Assembly: GCF_000331535.1 (NCBI RefSeq)
Contig: NZ_AMZN01000045.1
Coordinates: 1-64,000 of the forward strand
DNA length: 64,000 nt
Direction: 5' to 3'
DNA from: Fulvivirga imtechensis AK7
Lineage (GTDB): Bacteria > Bacteroidota > Bacteroidia > Cytophagales > Cyclobacteriaceae
The number at the start of each line of letters is the position of its first letter. Positions within the stretch are counted from its first letter, which is position 1. Both the position numbers and the translations under genes were made by a program. This document shows positions 1 through 8,020 of the stretch, in pieces. The notes under the pieces are model-generated. The model worked only from the letters and a program-made list of their open reading frames with translations, ran no database searches and was not told where the DNA came from.

Positions 1-357
1 CTTACAAAGGAAATAGTTCGGTTTATAAAAAATCATTACACTAGGGCACTAGCCAAACTAACGAAAGATTACATACCTGAAATAATAAATACATTCGATT
101 CTGCTTCAGAAACAGAAAAACCCGGTGTTGCATGGGCTTTATCAATAGCAGAAAATCTTAATTTAAATGATTTGCTGCCAACATTGAAAGATTTAGATTC
201 AAAACAATGGATCGCATATATATTAGGCAAGCAAGGTAGCCAAAAGCATTTAAGTGAAATTGAAAATTTAAAAAATCAAGACTCTGAAGTATACTTTGCA
301 GTAACAGTGCTATGGAAGATAATGACAAGTTGGGTCTATAACCTCAAAGAATATTAA
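1..357 (+). CDS. C-terminal fragment of an unidentified protein
   Basis: The frame is open from the first base to a TAA at 355-357, so only the last 118 residues of a longer protein are visible. It is mostly helical-looking and Lys/Glu/Leu-rich (for example VAWALSIAENLNL), suggestive of a HEAT-like repeat tail. I do not recognise the family and see no catalytic motif. It ends one base before the ATG of the methyltransferase, so the two are probably cotranscribed. A partner of the methyltransferase, such as a restriction subunit, is possible but only inferred from position. Confidence 0.6.
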   Translation, partial: LTKEIVRFIKNHYTRALAKLTKDYIPEIINTFDSASETEKPGVAWALSIAENLNLNDLLPTLKDLDSKQWIAYILGKQGSQKHLSEIENLKNQDSEVYFAVTVLWKIMTSWVYNLKEY

Positions 358-358
358 A

Positions 359-1363
359 ATGAAAACTAAATATCTATATAAAACTAATCTTGGAAAAGCC
401 TATGTTGGTGATTCACTGAACCTTTTAGATGAAATTGCTCCAAACTCTATTGATTTAATTGTCACTTCTCCACCATTTGCACTTCTTAGGCAAAAGGAAT
501 ATGGAAACAAAGACCAAAATGAATATGTAAACTGGCTTTTGACATTTACCAAAAAAGCACATAGTATCCTTAAAGATACAGGTAGTATAGTAATCGATTT
601 AGGCGGAGCTTATAAAAAAGGAGTTCCTGTACGCTCTCTTTATAACTACCGATTCCTCATTCGTGCATGTGATGAACAAAATTGGCATCTTGCAGAGGAA
701 TTTTTTTGGTTTAATCCAGCAAAATTACCTTCACCAATAGAATGGGTTAATAAAAGAAAGATAAGAGTAAAAGATTCTGTAAATACAGTTTGGTGGTTAT
801 CTAAAAAAGAATTCCCAAAAGCTGATGTCAAAAATGTTTTGATTGCCTATTCTGACCGAATGAAGAAACTTTTAGATTTAGGCACCAAATATTATGACCC
901 TAAACTTCGACCCTCAGGACATGATATTAGTGAAGGTTTCAACAAGGACAACGGTGGAGCTATACCTCCAAATATTTTACCAATTCCAAATACTGAGAGT
1001 AATTCTCAATATTTGAAACATTGCAAAAATTTAGGAGAGAAAGGGCATCCTGCTAGATTTCCTGCGGAATTGCCTGGATTTTTCATAAAATATTTAACTG
1101 ATCCAGAGGATACTGTACTTGATATTTTCGCAGGATCAAATACTACCGGCTGGGTAGCAGAGCAACTAAATAGAAGGTGGATTTCTTTTGACTCTGACCA
1201 TAATTATTTAGCAAATTCCGCTTTCCGATTCTTGAATGGTATAAATCATGATCTGATTAAAGAAATTCATCAGAAATTATTATCAGGCAAACATGTAGGA
1301 TTGGACATTAGAGATTTGATCCCGACTTTATTCTATGAACCGAGAGAAGCTTACGGAAAATAA
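359..1363 (+). CDS. DNA methyltransferase, beta class (probable N4-cytosine)
   Basis: A 334-residue site-specific DNA methyltransferase that transfers a methyl group from SAM to a base. The catalytic motif IV is TSPPF at residues 36-40, the form typical of N4-cytosine enzymes. The SAM-binding motif I, DIFAGSNTTG, lies at 255-264 near the C-terminus. This order (IV before I) defines the beta class. VWWLSK at about 144-149 and GHPARFPAELP at 229-239 are also usual in this family. The length is normal for a type II enzyme. The gene is tightly spaced with the unknown upstream gene and sits in an AT-rich accessory stretch next to HigBA. N6-adenine specificity cannot be excluded from sequence alone, and no restriction endonuclease is visible. 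Confidence 0.9.
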   Translation: MKTKYLYKTNLGKAYVGDSLNLLDEIAPNSIDLIVTSPPFALLRQKEYGNKDQNEYVNWLLTFTKKAHSILKDTGSIVIDLGGAYKKGVPVRSLYNYRFLIRACDEQNWHLAEEFFWFNPAKLPSPIEWVNKRKIRVKDSVNTVWWLSKKEFPKADVKNVLIAYSDRMKKLLDLGTKYYDPKLRPSGHDISEGFNKDNGGAIPPNILPIPNTESNSQYLKHCKNLGEKGHPARFPAELPGFFIKYLTDPEDTVLDIFAGSNTTGWVAEQLNRRWISFDSDHNYLANSAFRFLNGINHDLIKEIHQKLLSGKHVGLDIRDLIPTLFYEPREAYGK

Positions 1364-1661
1364 ACCCGACTCAAAGCAGCCGCACAAGCCAAGGCTTGTC
1401 AAAGAGTGTGTCTGAGCCAACGCACGGACAGAAAAGAAGAAGCACGAAAGCACAACACGCAATAAAAAACATAGGGCAGAAAGTGCTAAATTTGAACGAC
1501 GTAACATTTAATAAACGGCTCGGTAGCTTGACAGTTAGGTGCTTCGAAATGCCCTACGTTTCTTATTGCCAAAACGTTGCCAACCATACTGCAAAATTCC
1601 ACATCAAAAGTTCCCAATTCAAGAACTATTCGTTATCTTTGCTCGTAAACAACAGAAGTTA

Positions 1662-1958
1662 GTGGAAAGGATATTTGCGAAAAGTACTTTAAGAAAATAT
1701 TGGGAAAAACATGCAGACGTTGAACAATACCTAAAAACCTGGTATGATACCGCTATGAGTTGCGACTGGAAAGATCCAAGCGATGTCAAAAACACTTATG
1801 CTAATGCGTCTATATTAAAAGATAGTAGAGTAGTTTTCAACATTAAAGGAAATTCGTACAGACTCGTAACAAAGTTCAACTTTGAAAAGCAGTGGATATT
1901 TATCCGGTTCATCGGAACTCACGCAGAATATGATAAAATTGATGCTAACGCGATTTAA
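1662..1958 (+). CDS. higB: HigB-family mRNA interferase toxin
   Basis: A 98-residue RelE-superfamily toxin of the HigB type, expected to cleave mRNA at the ribosome. The N-terminal pattern VERIFAKSTLRKYWEKH, followed by LKTWYDTA and the SYRLVTKFNF / FIRFIGTHAEYDKID core, is characteristic. The frame is open further upstream, but the family begins at this position, so the GTG at 1662 is the preferred start. The antitoxin gene starts 11 bp downstream. Toxin-before-antitoxin order is the norm for hig loci. The 10-mer at 1576-1585 recurs inverted at 2343-2352 and brackets the pair. Confidence 0.88.
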   Translation: MERIFAKSTLRKYWEKHADVEQYLKTWYDTAMSCDWKDPSDVKNTYANASILKDSRVVFNIKGNSYRLVTKFNFEKQWIFIRFIGTHAEYDKIDANAI

Positions 1959-1969
1959 AAATAACAGAC

Positions 1970-2338
1970 ATGGATATTAAACCTATCAGAACTGAAGCAG
2001 ACTATCAAAAAGCTCTTGAAAGACTTGAGGTAATATTTGATGCGAAAATTGGAACACCAGAAAGCGATGAGGCTGACGTGTTGGGACTTTTGATTGATGA
2101 ATACGAAAAGAAACATTATCCGATCGAAGCTCCCGACCCAATTGAAGCCATTAAAATACGAATGGAAGAAATGCATTTAAAGCAAGTTGATCTAATAAAG
2201 GAAATCGGTGGGAAAAGTAGAGTGTCCGAGATTTTGAATCGGAAAAGGAAATTGACTGTAGACATGATTAGAAACCTTGCAGCGAGACTCAATTTATCAG
2301 CCGGGCTGCTAATCAGGGATTACCAAATAACTAAATGA
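1970..2338 (+). CDS. higA: HigA-family antitoxin with XRE-type helix-turn-helix
   Basis: A 122-residue antitoxin. The N-terminal half, rich in acidic residues, belongs to the HigA family. Residues about 62-115 form an XRE-type HTH (KQVDLIKEIGGKSRVSEILN, then LAARLNLSAGLLI). It should neutralise HigB and, as in characterised hig systems, autorepress the operon through the HTH. It follows higB by 11 bp and is cotranscribed with it. The length is normal and there is no sign of damage. Confidence 0.9.
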   Translation: MDIKPIRTEADYQKALERLEVIFDAKIGTPESDEADVLGLLIDEYEKKHYPIEAPDPIEAIKIRMEEMHLKQVDLIKEIGGKSRVSEILNRKRKLTVDMIRNLAARLNLSAGLLIRDYQITK

Positions 2339-2543
2339 GAAGGGTTGGCAACAAACGATATGAACGCATGCCTCAAACTGCCCATTTGAAACTGAACTGC
2401 AAATCCGCTACTTTAAAAATGGTTTTAAATAAGTCCAGGGGCCCGCGTCATATCTGGACGTTAGGTTTCATGTCATGACGTAGAATCTTACCGTATTTAC
2501 TTGTACTATAGCAGTTGGCATTGCTATCTCGTAACTTTGCGAA

Positions 2544-2663
2544 ATGTACTATCGAAGGAAATTGTTACTAGGGATTTTAGAGGAATTTGAGGGGGTATTG
2601 TCTCATACAAAGCTTCAAAAAATACTATTATTAGTGACTAGTGTTAAGTTAAGCATACTTTAG
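2544..2663 (+). pseudogene. 5' stub of a DUF4065 (Panacea/SocA-like) gene, cut by MITE-B
   Basis: An ATG at 2544 opens a short frame beginning MYYRRKLLLGILEEFEG and continuing VLSHTKLQKILLLVT, then running into the inverted-repeat element at 2638 and stopping at 2661. This start is, from memory, the conserved N-terminus of DUF4065/Panacea proteins (SocA-like antitoxins of about 150-200 residues). Only about 31 family-like residues remain. The rest is missing, and after the element the sequence belongs to an unrelated cupin fragment. The match to DUF4065 is by recognition only and needs a profile search. Confidence 0.55.
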
Positions 2664-2803
2664 CCATACCAAGCTTTGTTCTTTTTGTCCCATGCTGCCT
2701 TAAAAAATACTTACGTAGCTATGGCTATGCTCATATTTTTTGCGTTGCCTGGAACAAAAATAACTGCAACTTATACGGCACAGTACACTTAACTCAACAC
2801 TAG
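2638..2803. mobile_element. MITE-B copy 1 (166 bp, non-coding, terminal inverted repeats)
   Basis: The left end is ctagtgttaagttaag and the right end is the inverse, cttaactcaacactag, giving about 22-bp terminal inverted repeats with three mismatches. The interior is non-coding and matches, in reverse, the element at 62512-62819 minus its insertion. This copy is uninterrupted around tacgta (about 2714), the site where copy 2 carries MITE-A. No target duplication is obvious. It lies between two unrelated truncated genes. Confidence 0.75.
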
Positions 2804-3123
2804 AAAGCATCGGCAAAAATCTGAACCTTCATTACCACAAGGAACTTACCGAAACATTTACTATTTTAAGTGGGGGCTTCGAGTTTCATGTCAGTGGTGA
2901 AGAATGTGAATTGAGTGTCAATGACACAGTGGTCGTTAAGCCAAGGGAAACCCTTGGGTTTCGAGCCTTGCAACCGAATAGTAGAATGTTGATATCCTTT
3001 AGTGACAGTTTCAATAGAGACGAGTTTTTTATTGAGCTGGCGGATCGCATAAATAGTGGGGGACAACTGGATGCTGCGCAAGATACAGCATTTTATGCGC
3101 ATTTTGACCAATATTATGTATGA
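2803..3123 (+). pseudogene. C-terminal part of a cupin-domain protein, 5' end lost
   Basis: The frame enters directly from the end of MITE-B with no ATG upstream. Inside the element it is closed by a TAA at 2761. The translation includes HYHKELTETFTILSGGFEFHV and a second half with VNDTVVVKPRETLGFRAL, which is a cupin beta-barrel with the HxH-like motif. It ends at TGA 3121-3123, overlapping the next ATG. A TTG at 2911 could start a 70-residue product, but that would discard the first cupin motif. I therefore read this as a gene truncated at or near the MITE-B insertion. Confidence 0.6.
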
Positions 3124-3374
3124 ACATTAAATTGAAAACCAAATCAAAAAAAAGATGTCATTTCAAAACCTACCTGAAGAACATTCAGGAAAAAACCGGA
3201 AAATCCCCTTCTGATTTTGAAACACTCGCCGCTGAAAAGGGGTTTACCGAAGCAGGCAAAATAAAAAAGGATATAAAAGCCACCGAAATAATCAATTGGC
3301 TAAAAGAAGACTACGACTTAGGCCACGGACACGCTACTGCTGTCTATGCCTATATCAAGGGTAAACGAGCATAA
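3120..3374 (+). CDS. DUF4287 domain protein
   Basis: An 84-residue basic protein with the DUF4287 pattern: YLKNIQEKTGKSPSDFETLA, then IINWLKEDYDLGHGHATAVYAYIKG. The function of the family is unknown. The start ATG overlaps the stop of the truncated cupin frame (ATGA at 3120-3123), so it was probably translated by coupling and may now depend on another promoter. The length fits single-domain members. Confidence 0.8.
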   Translation: MNIKLKTKSKKRCHFKTYLKNIQEKTGKSPSDFETLAAEKGFTEAGKIKKDIKATEIINWLKEDYDLGHGHATAVYAYIKGKRA

Positions 3375-3920
3375 AGTCCATTATAAAAATAACTAACCGC
3401 CAGCTCAAAGCAAATAGCTGAAATACCCACAAAATAAACCTGGAGGGAGATTGCTTTCAAGCGTTTTGATTAAATATGAGTCAGGTGTTCTAAGGTATTG
3501 CTCCCATAACATTCGCTGGTTTAACAGGAGAAACATGTGTTTCATTTTGCATTACCCACTCATCTTCCTCCTGAGAGCTTCTGGGAGGGCAATGTGCTTA
3601 AGTTAAGGATATCATCCCATCCCGATTTTATACATTTCATGTCGGGTAGAGGCTTGCAGAAGTAACTGCTTCAAAGGTGCATGGATCTCTCCCTCTGGTC
3701 CCCGAGGCCAAGCTCGGGACAGGCGAGATGACCATATTTCTTAAAACAGTTTTTTCTTAAATTAATAGCATTGCTGGAATGGGAAAGGTAGGTCCTCTTC
3801 ATTACATACCCCTTTGTTGGCTCCACCAACAGACTCTCCACACGACATAACGCAAGGCCACAACTTGTACCTTCAATCGGACAAGGGCTCGTATGGACAT
3901 TTTGCATCTGCAAAAAAAGC
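3375..3920. other. Intergenic region without a credible gene
   Basis: About 550 bp with no convincing coding frame. Short open frames here lack family signatures and overlap a repeat. At 3694-3732 the sequence on the minus strand reads as a diverged copy of the ggtcat..cgcctgtcccgagc repeat seen at 10977-11117 and 29288-29431. Nothing else was recognised. Confidence 0.5.
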
Positions 3921-3954
3921 AAAAAGACCCGGACAAAAACTGCCCAGGCCTTTT
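3921..3954 (-). terminator. Rho-independent terminator after the GH32 gene
   Basis: On the minus strand the arms aaaggcctgggca and tgtccgggtcttt can pair over 13 bp, with several G-U pairs, around a short gtttt loop. The stem is followed by a U-run. It lies about 30 bp past the GH32 stop codon and would close the fructan operon. Confidence 0.65.
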
Positions 3955-3981
3955 CTTCATAAGGGGGATAGGGGTTGATCG

Positions 3982-5520
3982 CTACCAGATCGAGTGGACC
4001 GGGTATATTTTAATGTTCTTCAACTGTGCTTCTCCTGACGCTTTGATGGTTAGCTTGTTCAGTGGCTCCTTTGAGAAAAATAGCTCTGTTATCACCTGCT
4101 CTCCATTATTGATAAATATCTCCACCGAAGATTCATCTTTGAAAATCCGGATATTGAAAGCGGTGGGATCAAAGATCAGCGGTGCGTGATGGGCCTCGTT
4201 GAAGGTTTCGGAAAAAGAGGTGTTTCCTGCTTTCGACCGGTCGAATATGACCTTATTCTTTCCAGGGTCAATAGACCATGTTATCGACTCTCCGGCCTCA
4301 TTTTCCAGTGTAAAATCAAGTACACCCATGCTGGCTTGCACAACATCTATATTAATTTCTGCCAGGTCTATACTTTTCTTAAGAGTATATTCGCTGTTGG
4401 TCAATTCCATATCGGGAGTTTCGGTTGCTTCACTCCGTAAGCTGTTTAGCGCTTCTACGGGTTCGCTTTTGATTCGTATTTGTTCCCCTTGCTGATATAG
4501 GCTAAGCTTTCTTGGTACAGTCATCGCGCTACGCCATTTTTCAGTGGGTACTACCTGACCGTACGCCCAGTTGCTCATCCATCCCAAGAAGATCATTTCC
4601 TCACCGGGAACATTGCTCCAGGTCACACCGGCATAATTGTCTGCGCCATGGTCGAGCCACAGTGTGCTGTCCTGATCGGTGGTGAATGTTATTCCGTCAA
4701 AACTCCCAACAAAATACTGTGTTGCAGAACCGCCATAAGGCCCGCCTGGGTTGATGCTGACCAGAAGTACCCATTTTTCATCACCATTGTAGTTAAGAGG
4801 AAACAGGTCCGGGCATTCCCAGACACCTTCGTGAGCGCCCAAATTGTAGCCAAAGTCACTTTCTTTGATCCAGTCGAGCAGGTTAGGGGAGGAGTAGAAG
4901 CTGATGTGGTCTTTTACGGCTAAAGCCATGACCCATTTCTCTGATGACTCGTGCCACCTAACTTTCGGGTCCCGGAAATCTTTGATCCCCGGGTTCTTTA
5001 ATACCGGATTGCTGTCATATTTGGTCCATGTTCTGCCTCTGTCGGTGCTGTAGGCAATTCCCTGGGTTTGGTAAATATCACTTCCTTCCTTTTCCAGCAC
5101 AGCATCATGATAGGTGTATATGGCTACCAAAGGAGGATTTTCGTTTGTGCCCAGTCCGGAAGTATTCAGGCTGTCATACACCGCGCTGCCGGAAAAGATA
5201 TACCCCAGGCTGTCGGGATACAGAGCTATCGGTAAATGTTCCCAGTGTACCAGGTCTGTGCTTATGGCATGACCCCAGTGCATCGGCCCCCACACAGTGC
5301 TGTCCGGATAGTATTGATAAAAGAGATGATATTCCCCATCGAAATAGACCATTCCATTAGGGTCATTCATCCATTTTTCCTCGGGAGAGAAGTGGAATTG
5401 GGGCCGGTACTTTTCAGCATAGTAGCCGTCTTTTTCAACGGTGTCTTCTGTTTGTCCTTCCATAGAGCTTTTCGAGCACTGTATGAATAAGATCAGGATC
5501 AAGGGTAAAAAATATTTCAT
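3982..5520 (-). CDS. Glycoside hydrolase family 32 lipoprotein (levanase/inulinase-like)
   Basis: A 512-residue secreted hydrolase of beta-fructosides (levan, inulin or sucrose). A lipoprotein signal ends in LFIQC with Cys15, so it should be anchored on the envelope. The GH32 landmarks are WMNDPNG at 50-56 (nucleophile Asp53), FRDP at 182-185 (transition-state Asp184) and ECPDLF at 235-240 (acid/base Glu235). A C-terminal beta-sandwich from about 360 onward is normal for the family. It is the last gene of the operon sugar porter-fructokinase-GH32 and is followed by a terminator. Exo- versus endo-action and the preferred linkage cannot be read from sequence. Confidence 0.93.
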   Translation of the reverse strand: MKYFLPLILILFIQCSKSSMEGQTEDTVEKDGYYAEKYRPQFHFSPEEKWMNDPNGMVYFDGEYHLFYQYYPDSTVWGPMHWGHAISTDLVHWEHLPIALYPDSLGYIFSGSAVYDSLNTSGLGTNENPPLVAIYTYHDAVLEKEGSDIYQTQGIAYSTDRGRTWTKYDSNPVLKNPGIKDFRDPKVRWHESSEKWVMALAVKDHISFYSSPNLLDWIKESDFGYNLGAHEGVWECPDLFPLNYNGDEKWVLLVSINPGGPYGGSATQYFVGSFDGITFTTDQDSTLWLDHGADNYAGVTWSNVPGEEMIFLGWMSNWAYGQVVPTEKWRSAMTVPRKLSLYQQGEQIRIKSEPVEALNSLRSEATETPDMELTNSEYTLKKSIDLAEINIDVVQASMGVLDFTLENEAGESITWSIDPGKNKVIFDRSKAGNTSFSETFNEAHHAPLIFDPTAFNIRIFKDESSVEIFINNGEQVITELFFSKEPLNKLTIKASGEAQLKNIKIYPVHSIW

Positions 5521-5529
5521 ACGTAAAGT

Positions 5530-5592
5530 CGTTAATCGTTAATCGTTAATCGTTAATCGTAAATCTTCAATCGTAAATCATCAATCCCTAAT
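5530..5592. repeat. Heptanucleotide tract, unit CGTTAAT
   Basis: Nine consecutive 7-bp units in register: cgttaat four times, then cgtaaat, cttcaat, cgtaaat, catcaat, ccctaat. The tract fills the gap between fructokinase and GH32 and its last unit runs over the fructokinase stop codon (5588-5590). It is one of several such tracts in the window with the same period but a different unit. Confidence 0.85.
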
Positions 5593-6484
5593 AATCAGTC
5601 AATAGTATCTCCTGGATAACCTGTTCGGTGATCACTGGTGTAGCGCCCACTTGCGAAGCTACATAAGCGCCCACGGCACATGCATATTTCAACCTCGATT
5701 CGGGGGGGCGGTTGCCCAGGCGTTGGGTTAGCAATGCCGCTAAAAAGGCATCGCCACTGCCGATGGTATCTGCCACTTCCACAGTGTAACCACGGTGGCT
5801 GTACAGGTGACCGTTTTCCAGAAGCTTTGCTCCCTGATCGCCAAAAGTGACGCAGAGCGTTTGCAGTTGAAAGCGCTTCGATAGCTCCTCCATTTGCTCT
5901 GCTACATCCGTACTGCCGGAATACCAGGAAGATATCAAAGTCAGCTCTGCATCGTTCATCTTGACCATGTGCGCAGCCTTCATCAGTTGCTCGATGCGAT
6001 CGGGAGTATAATGAGGCGTCCTCAGGTTGACATCAAACACGCAATAAGCGGCTCTCCTGAGCAGTCGCTCCAGGGTTGCTGCCGATATCTCATTTCTGCT
6101 GGCCAGACTACCATACAATAAAACCTGTGATCCTGTAATGGCATTTTCAAGGTCGTCATCTCCTGAAATGAAATCCCAGGCTACCGGAGCATTGATGGTG
6201 TACTTCACATCCTTCGGATCGGAGGTGTCTGCATCAACGGTTCCGGTGGGATACACGTCATCGGCCTGTATGTATGAAGTATCTACTCCCTTTCCTGCAA
6301 TATAGCGTACGATATCGTCCCCCAGCGCATCATTACCCACCCGGCTGATGATGGCAGCGGAGATCCCCAACTGGTTCAGGTGAACAGCCACATTCATCGG
6401 AGCGCCCCCGGGCATCATACCACCCGGCAGTTTGTCCCAAAGAACTTCTCCAAAGCATACGACCGGTGTTTTTGAAGGTGTCAT
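5588..6484 (-). CDS. Fructokinase, PfkB family
   Basis: A 298-residue sugar kinase phosphorylating fructose (probably to fructose-6-phosphate). The N-terminal PfkB pattern GGAPMNVAVHLNQLG is at 26-40. The C-terminal signature DTIGSGDAF is at 239-247, with catalytic base Asp245 and the anion-hole GSGD. FGEVLWD at 11-17 is typical of bacterial fructokinases. Its ATG overlaps the stop of the upstream sugar porter by 4 bp, implying translational coupling, and the GH32 gene follows. Context strongly favours fructose as substrate over other sugars. Confidence 0.9.
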   Translation of the reverse strand: MTPSKTPVVCFGEVLWDKLPGGMMPGGAPMNVAVHLNQLGISAAIISRVGNDALGDDIVRYIAGKGVDTSYIQADDVYPTGTVDADTSDPKDVKYTINAPVAWDFISGDDDLENAITGSQVLLYGSLASRNEISAATLERLLRRAAYCVFDVNLRTPHYTPDRIEQLMKAAHMVKMNDAELTLISSWYSGSTDVAEQMEELSKRFQLQTLCVTFGDQGAKLLENGHLYSHRGYTVEVADTIGSGDAFLAALLTQRLGNRPPESRLKYACAVGAYVASQVGATPVITEQVIQEILLTDY

Positions 6485-7824
6485 AACGTTGCGAGTTCTT
6501 TTTTCTTAACAGTAAGCTCTTCCGAAAGCTCTTCCAGCGATTTTCCTTTGGTTTCAGGCATCATTCGCCATACATATATCAGTTGGAAGAACATCATCAG
6601 CCCAAAAAAAGCAAAGATCATGGACGGATCGAATGCACTGACCACTACCGGGAAGATATTGGCGATCACCGCGGCCATAAACCAGTGGATAAAGCATCCG
6701 AAAGACTGGCCCAGCGCCCTGACATCATTGGGGAAGATCTCCGAGATGAAGACCCATATTACTGCCCCCTGCGACATGGCAAAGAATGAAATATAGGCAA
6801 ACAGGTACAAGGGAACGGCCCCAAAAGATTCGGCATAAAAAGAGTACGAAACCAGTCCGAGTGTAGCGATCAACCCAAAAGAACCGATATACATCAATAG
6901 CTTTCTTCCTGCCCGGTCTATAATGGCCATGCCTATCATGGTAAAAATGAGGTTGAGCAGTCCTATACCTGAAGTGGAAAGCAATGCCGAACTGGTGCCC
7001 AACCCGGTAAGGTTGAATATCCTCGGGGCGTAGTAAATGATGGCGTTGATCCCTGAAAGCTGGTTGAACATGGCAAACAGGAAGACTAATAAAAGTTGAA
7101 AATTGTATTTGCCAGTCATTATGTGTCTGAAACCGGTTTTTACCTCTTTGGAAATACTTTGTTTGATAGCGGTAATAGAATTCTCCACTTCGGCGGGGTT
7201 GATCAGTTCCAGCACTTCCCTGGCTTCTTCCTCATTGCCTTTTTTTACCAGCAGCCAACGCGGACTCCTCGGTACGCGCAATACCATGATCAGGAAAAAC
7301 AGAGCCGGAAGGGCTTCAATCCCCAGCATCCACCGCCAGGCTTGCTCGTTGATGCCTTCCAGTAAATAATTGGAGACATAGGCGATCAAAATTCCAAAGA
7401 CCACATTGAACTGGAACATGGCCACCATAGTGCCCCTGTTTTTAGCCGGAGCGATTTCCGAGATATACATAGGCGCCACTACTGACGAAGCGCCCACGCC
7501 TATGCCACCGATTAGTCTGAAAAACATAAATAGATACTGGTCGGTGGCCAGCGCTGAACCAAGGGCTGATATCAGGTACAGTGCAGCAACCCAGAAAAGC
7601 GTTTGCTTTCTACCAATGGCGTCAGCCGGAATGCCTCCGAACAACGCGCCTATTACAGTACCGTATAAGGCAATTGCCACAGCCAGTCCGTGGCTGAAGT
7701 CGTCTAGCTGCCATACCTTTTGAATGGCCTGCTCGGCGCCTGAGATCACGGCTGTGTCGAATCCGAATAGGAAACCGCCCAGCGCGATGGTGACAGACCA
7801 ATATAATACTCGTGAATTCTTCAT
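6481..7824 (-). CDS. MFS sugar porter (probable fructose transporter)
   Basis: A 447-residue inner-membrane symporter of the sugar porter family with about 12 membrane segments. Family motifs include FGFDTAVISGAE near the N-terminus, the internal repeat GAVIWVFISEIFPNDVRA, and the C-terminal PETKGKSLEEL. It is the first gene of the operon and overlaps fructokinase by 4 bp. The regulator gene lies upstream on the same strand after a 196-bp gap that probably holds the operator. Fructose as the cargo is inferred from the kinase and GH32 neighbours. Confidence 0.9.
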   Translation of the reverse strand: MKNSRVLYWSVTIALGGFLFGFDTAVISGAEQAIQKVWQLDDFSHGLAVAIALYGTVIGALFGGIPADAIGRKQTLFWVAALYLISALGSALATDQYLFMFFRLIGGIGVGASSVVAPMYISEIAPAKNRGTMVAMFQFNVVFGILIAYVSNYLLEGINEQAWRWMLGIEALPALFFLIMVLRVPRSPRWLLVKKGNEEEAREVLELINPAEVENSITAIKQSISKEVKTGFRHIMTGKYNFQLLLVFLFAMFNQLSGINAIIYYAPRIFNLTGLGTSSALLSTSGIGLLNLIFTMIGMAIIDRAGRKLLMYIGSFGLIATLGLVSYSFYAESFGAVPLYLFAYISFFAMSQGAVIWVFISEIFPNDVRALGQSFGCFIHWFMAAVIANIFPVVVSAFDPSMIFAFFGLMMFFQLIYVWRMMPETKGKSLEELSEELTVKKKELATL

Positions 7825-8020
7825 TGGAGAATGGGGTTAAATGGTAAAGGCAATTTAAGAACGGATTGCTGCAAACGATTTCAATCTTATTTCAAAAGAT
7901 TATGGTTTTGTAAGTATTGAAAAATAGGGCTGAATGACAATTTTAGGCCGCTTTTCGGAATAAATACCGATCACAATGGGGATGGGGCTTTAGATTTTGT
8001 TTCAAATGTTCAAAATTGAA

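Noticed and set aside
1396-1662. 88-residue frame before higB
   Set aside because: No recognisable protein; it reads through a palindromic non-coding stretch (caagccaaggcttg) and ends inside the higB start.
1534-2466. Possible integron cassette around higBA (gttaggt at 1534 and 2460, inverted 10-mers at 1576 and 2343)
   Set aside because: No matching RYYYAAC partner sites or attC-like fold next to either gttaggt, and no integrase is seen. The inverted 10-mers are kept only as an observation.
3671-3922. 83-residue minus-strand frame
   Set aside because: It overlaps the repeat C remnant and the terminator of the GH32 gene, and has no family signature.
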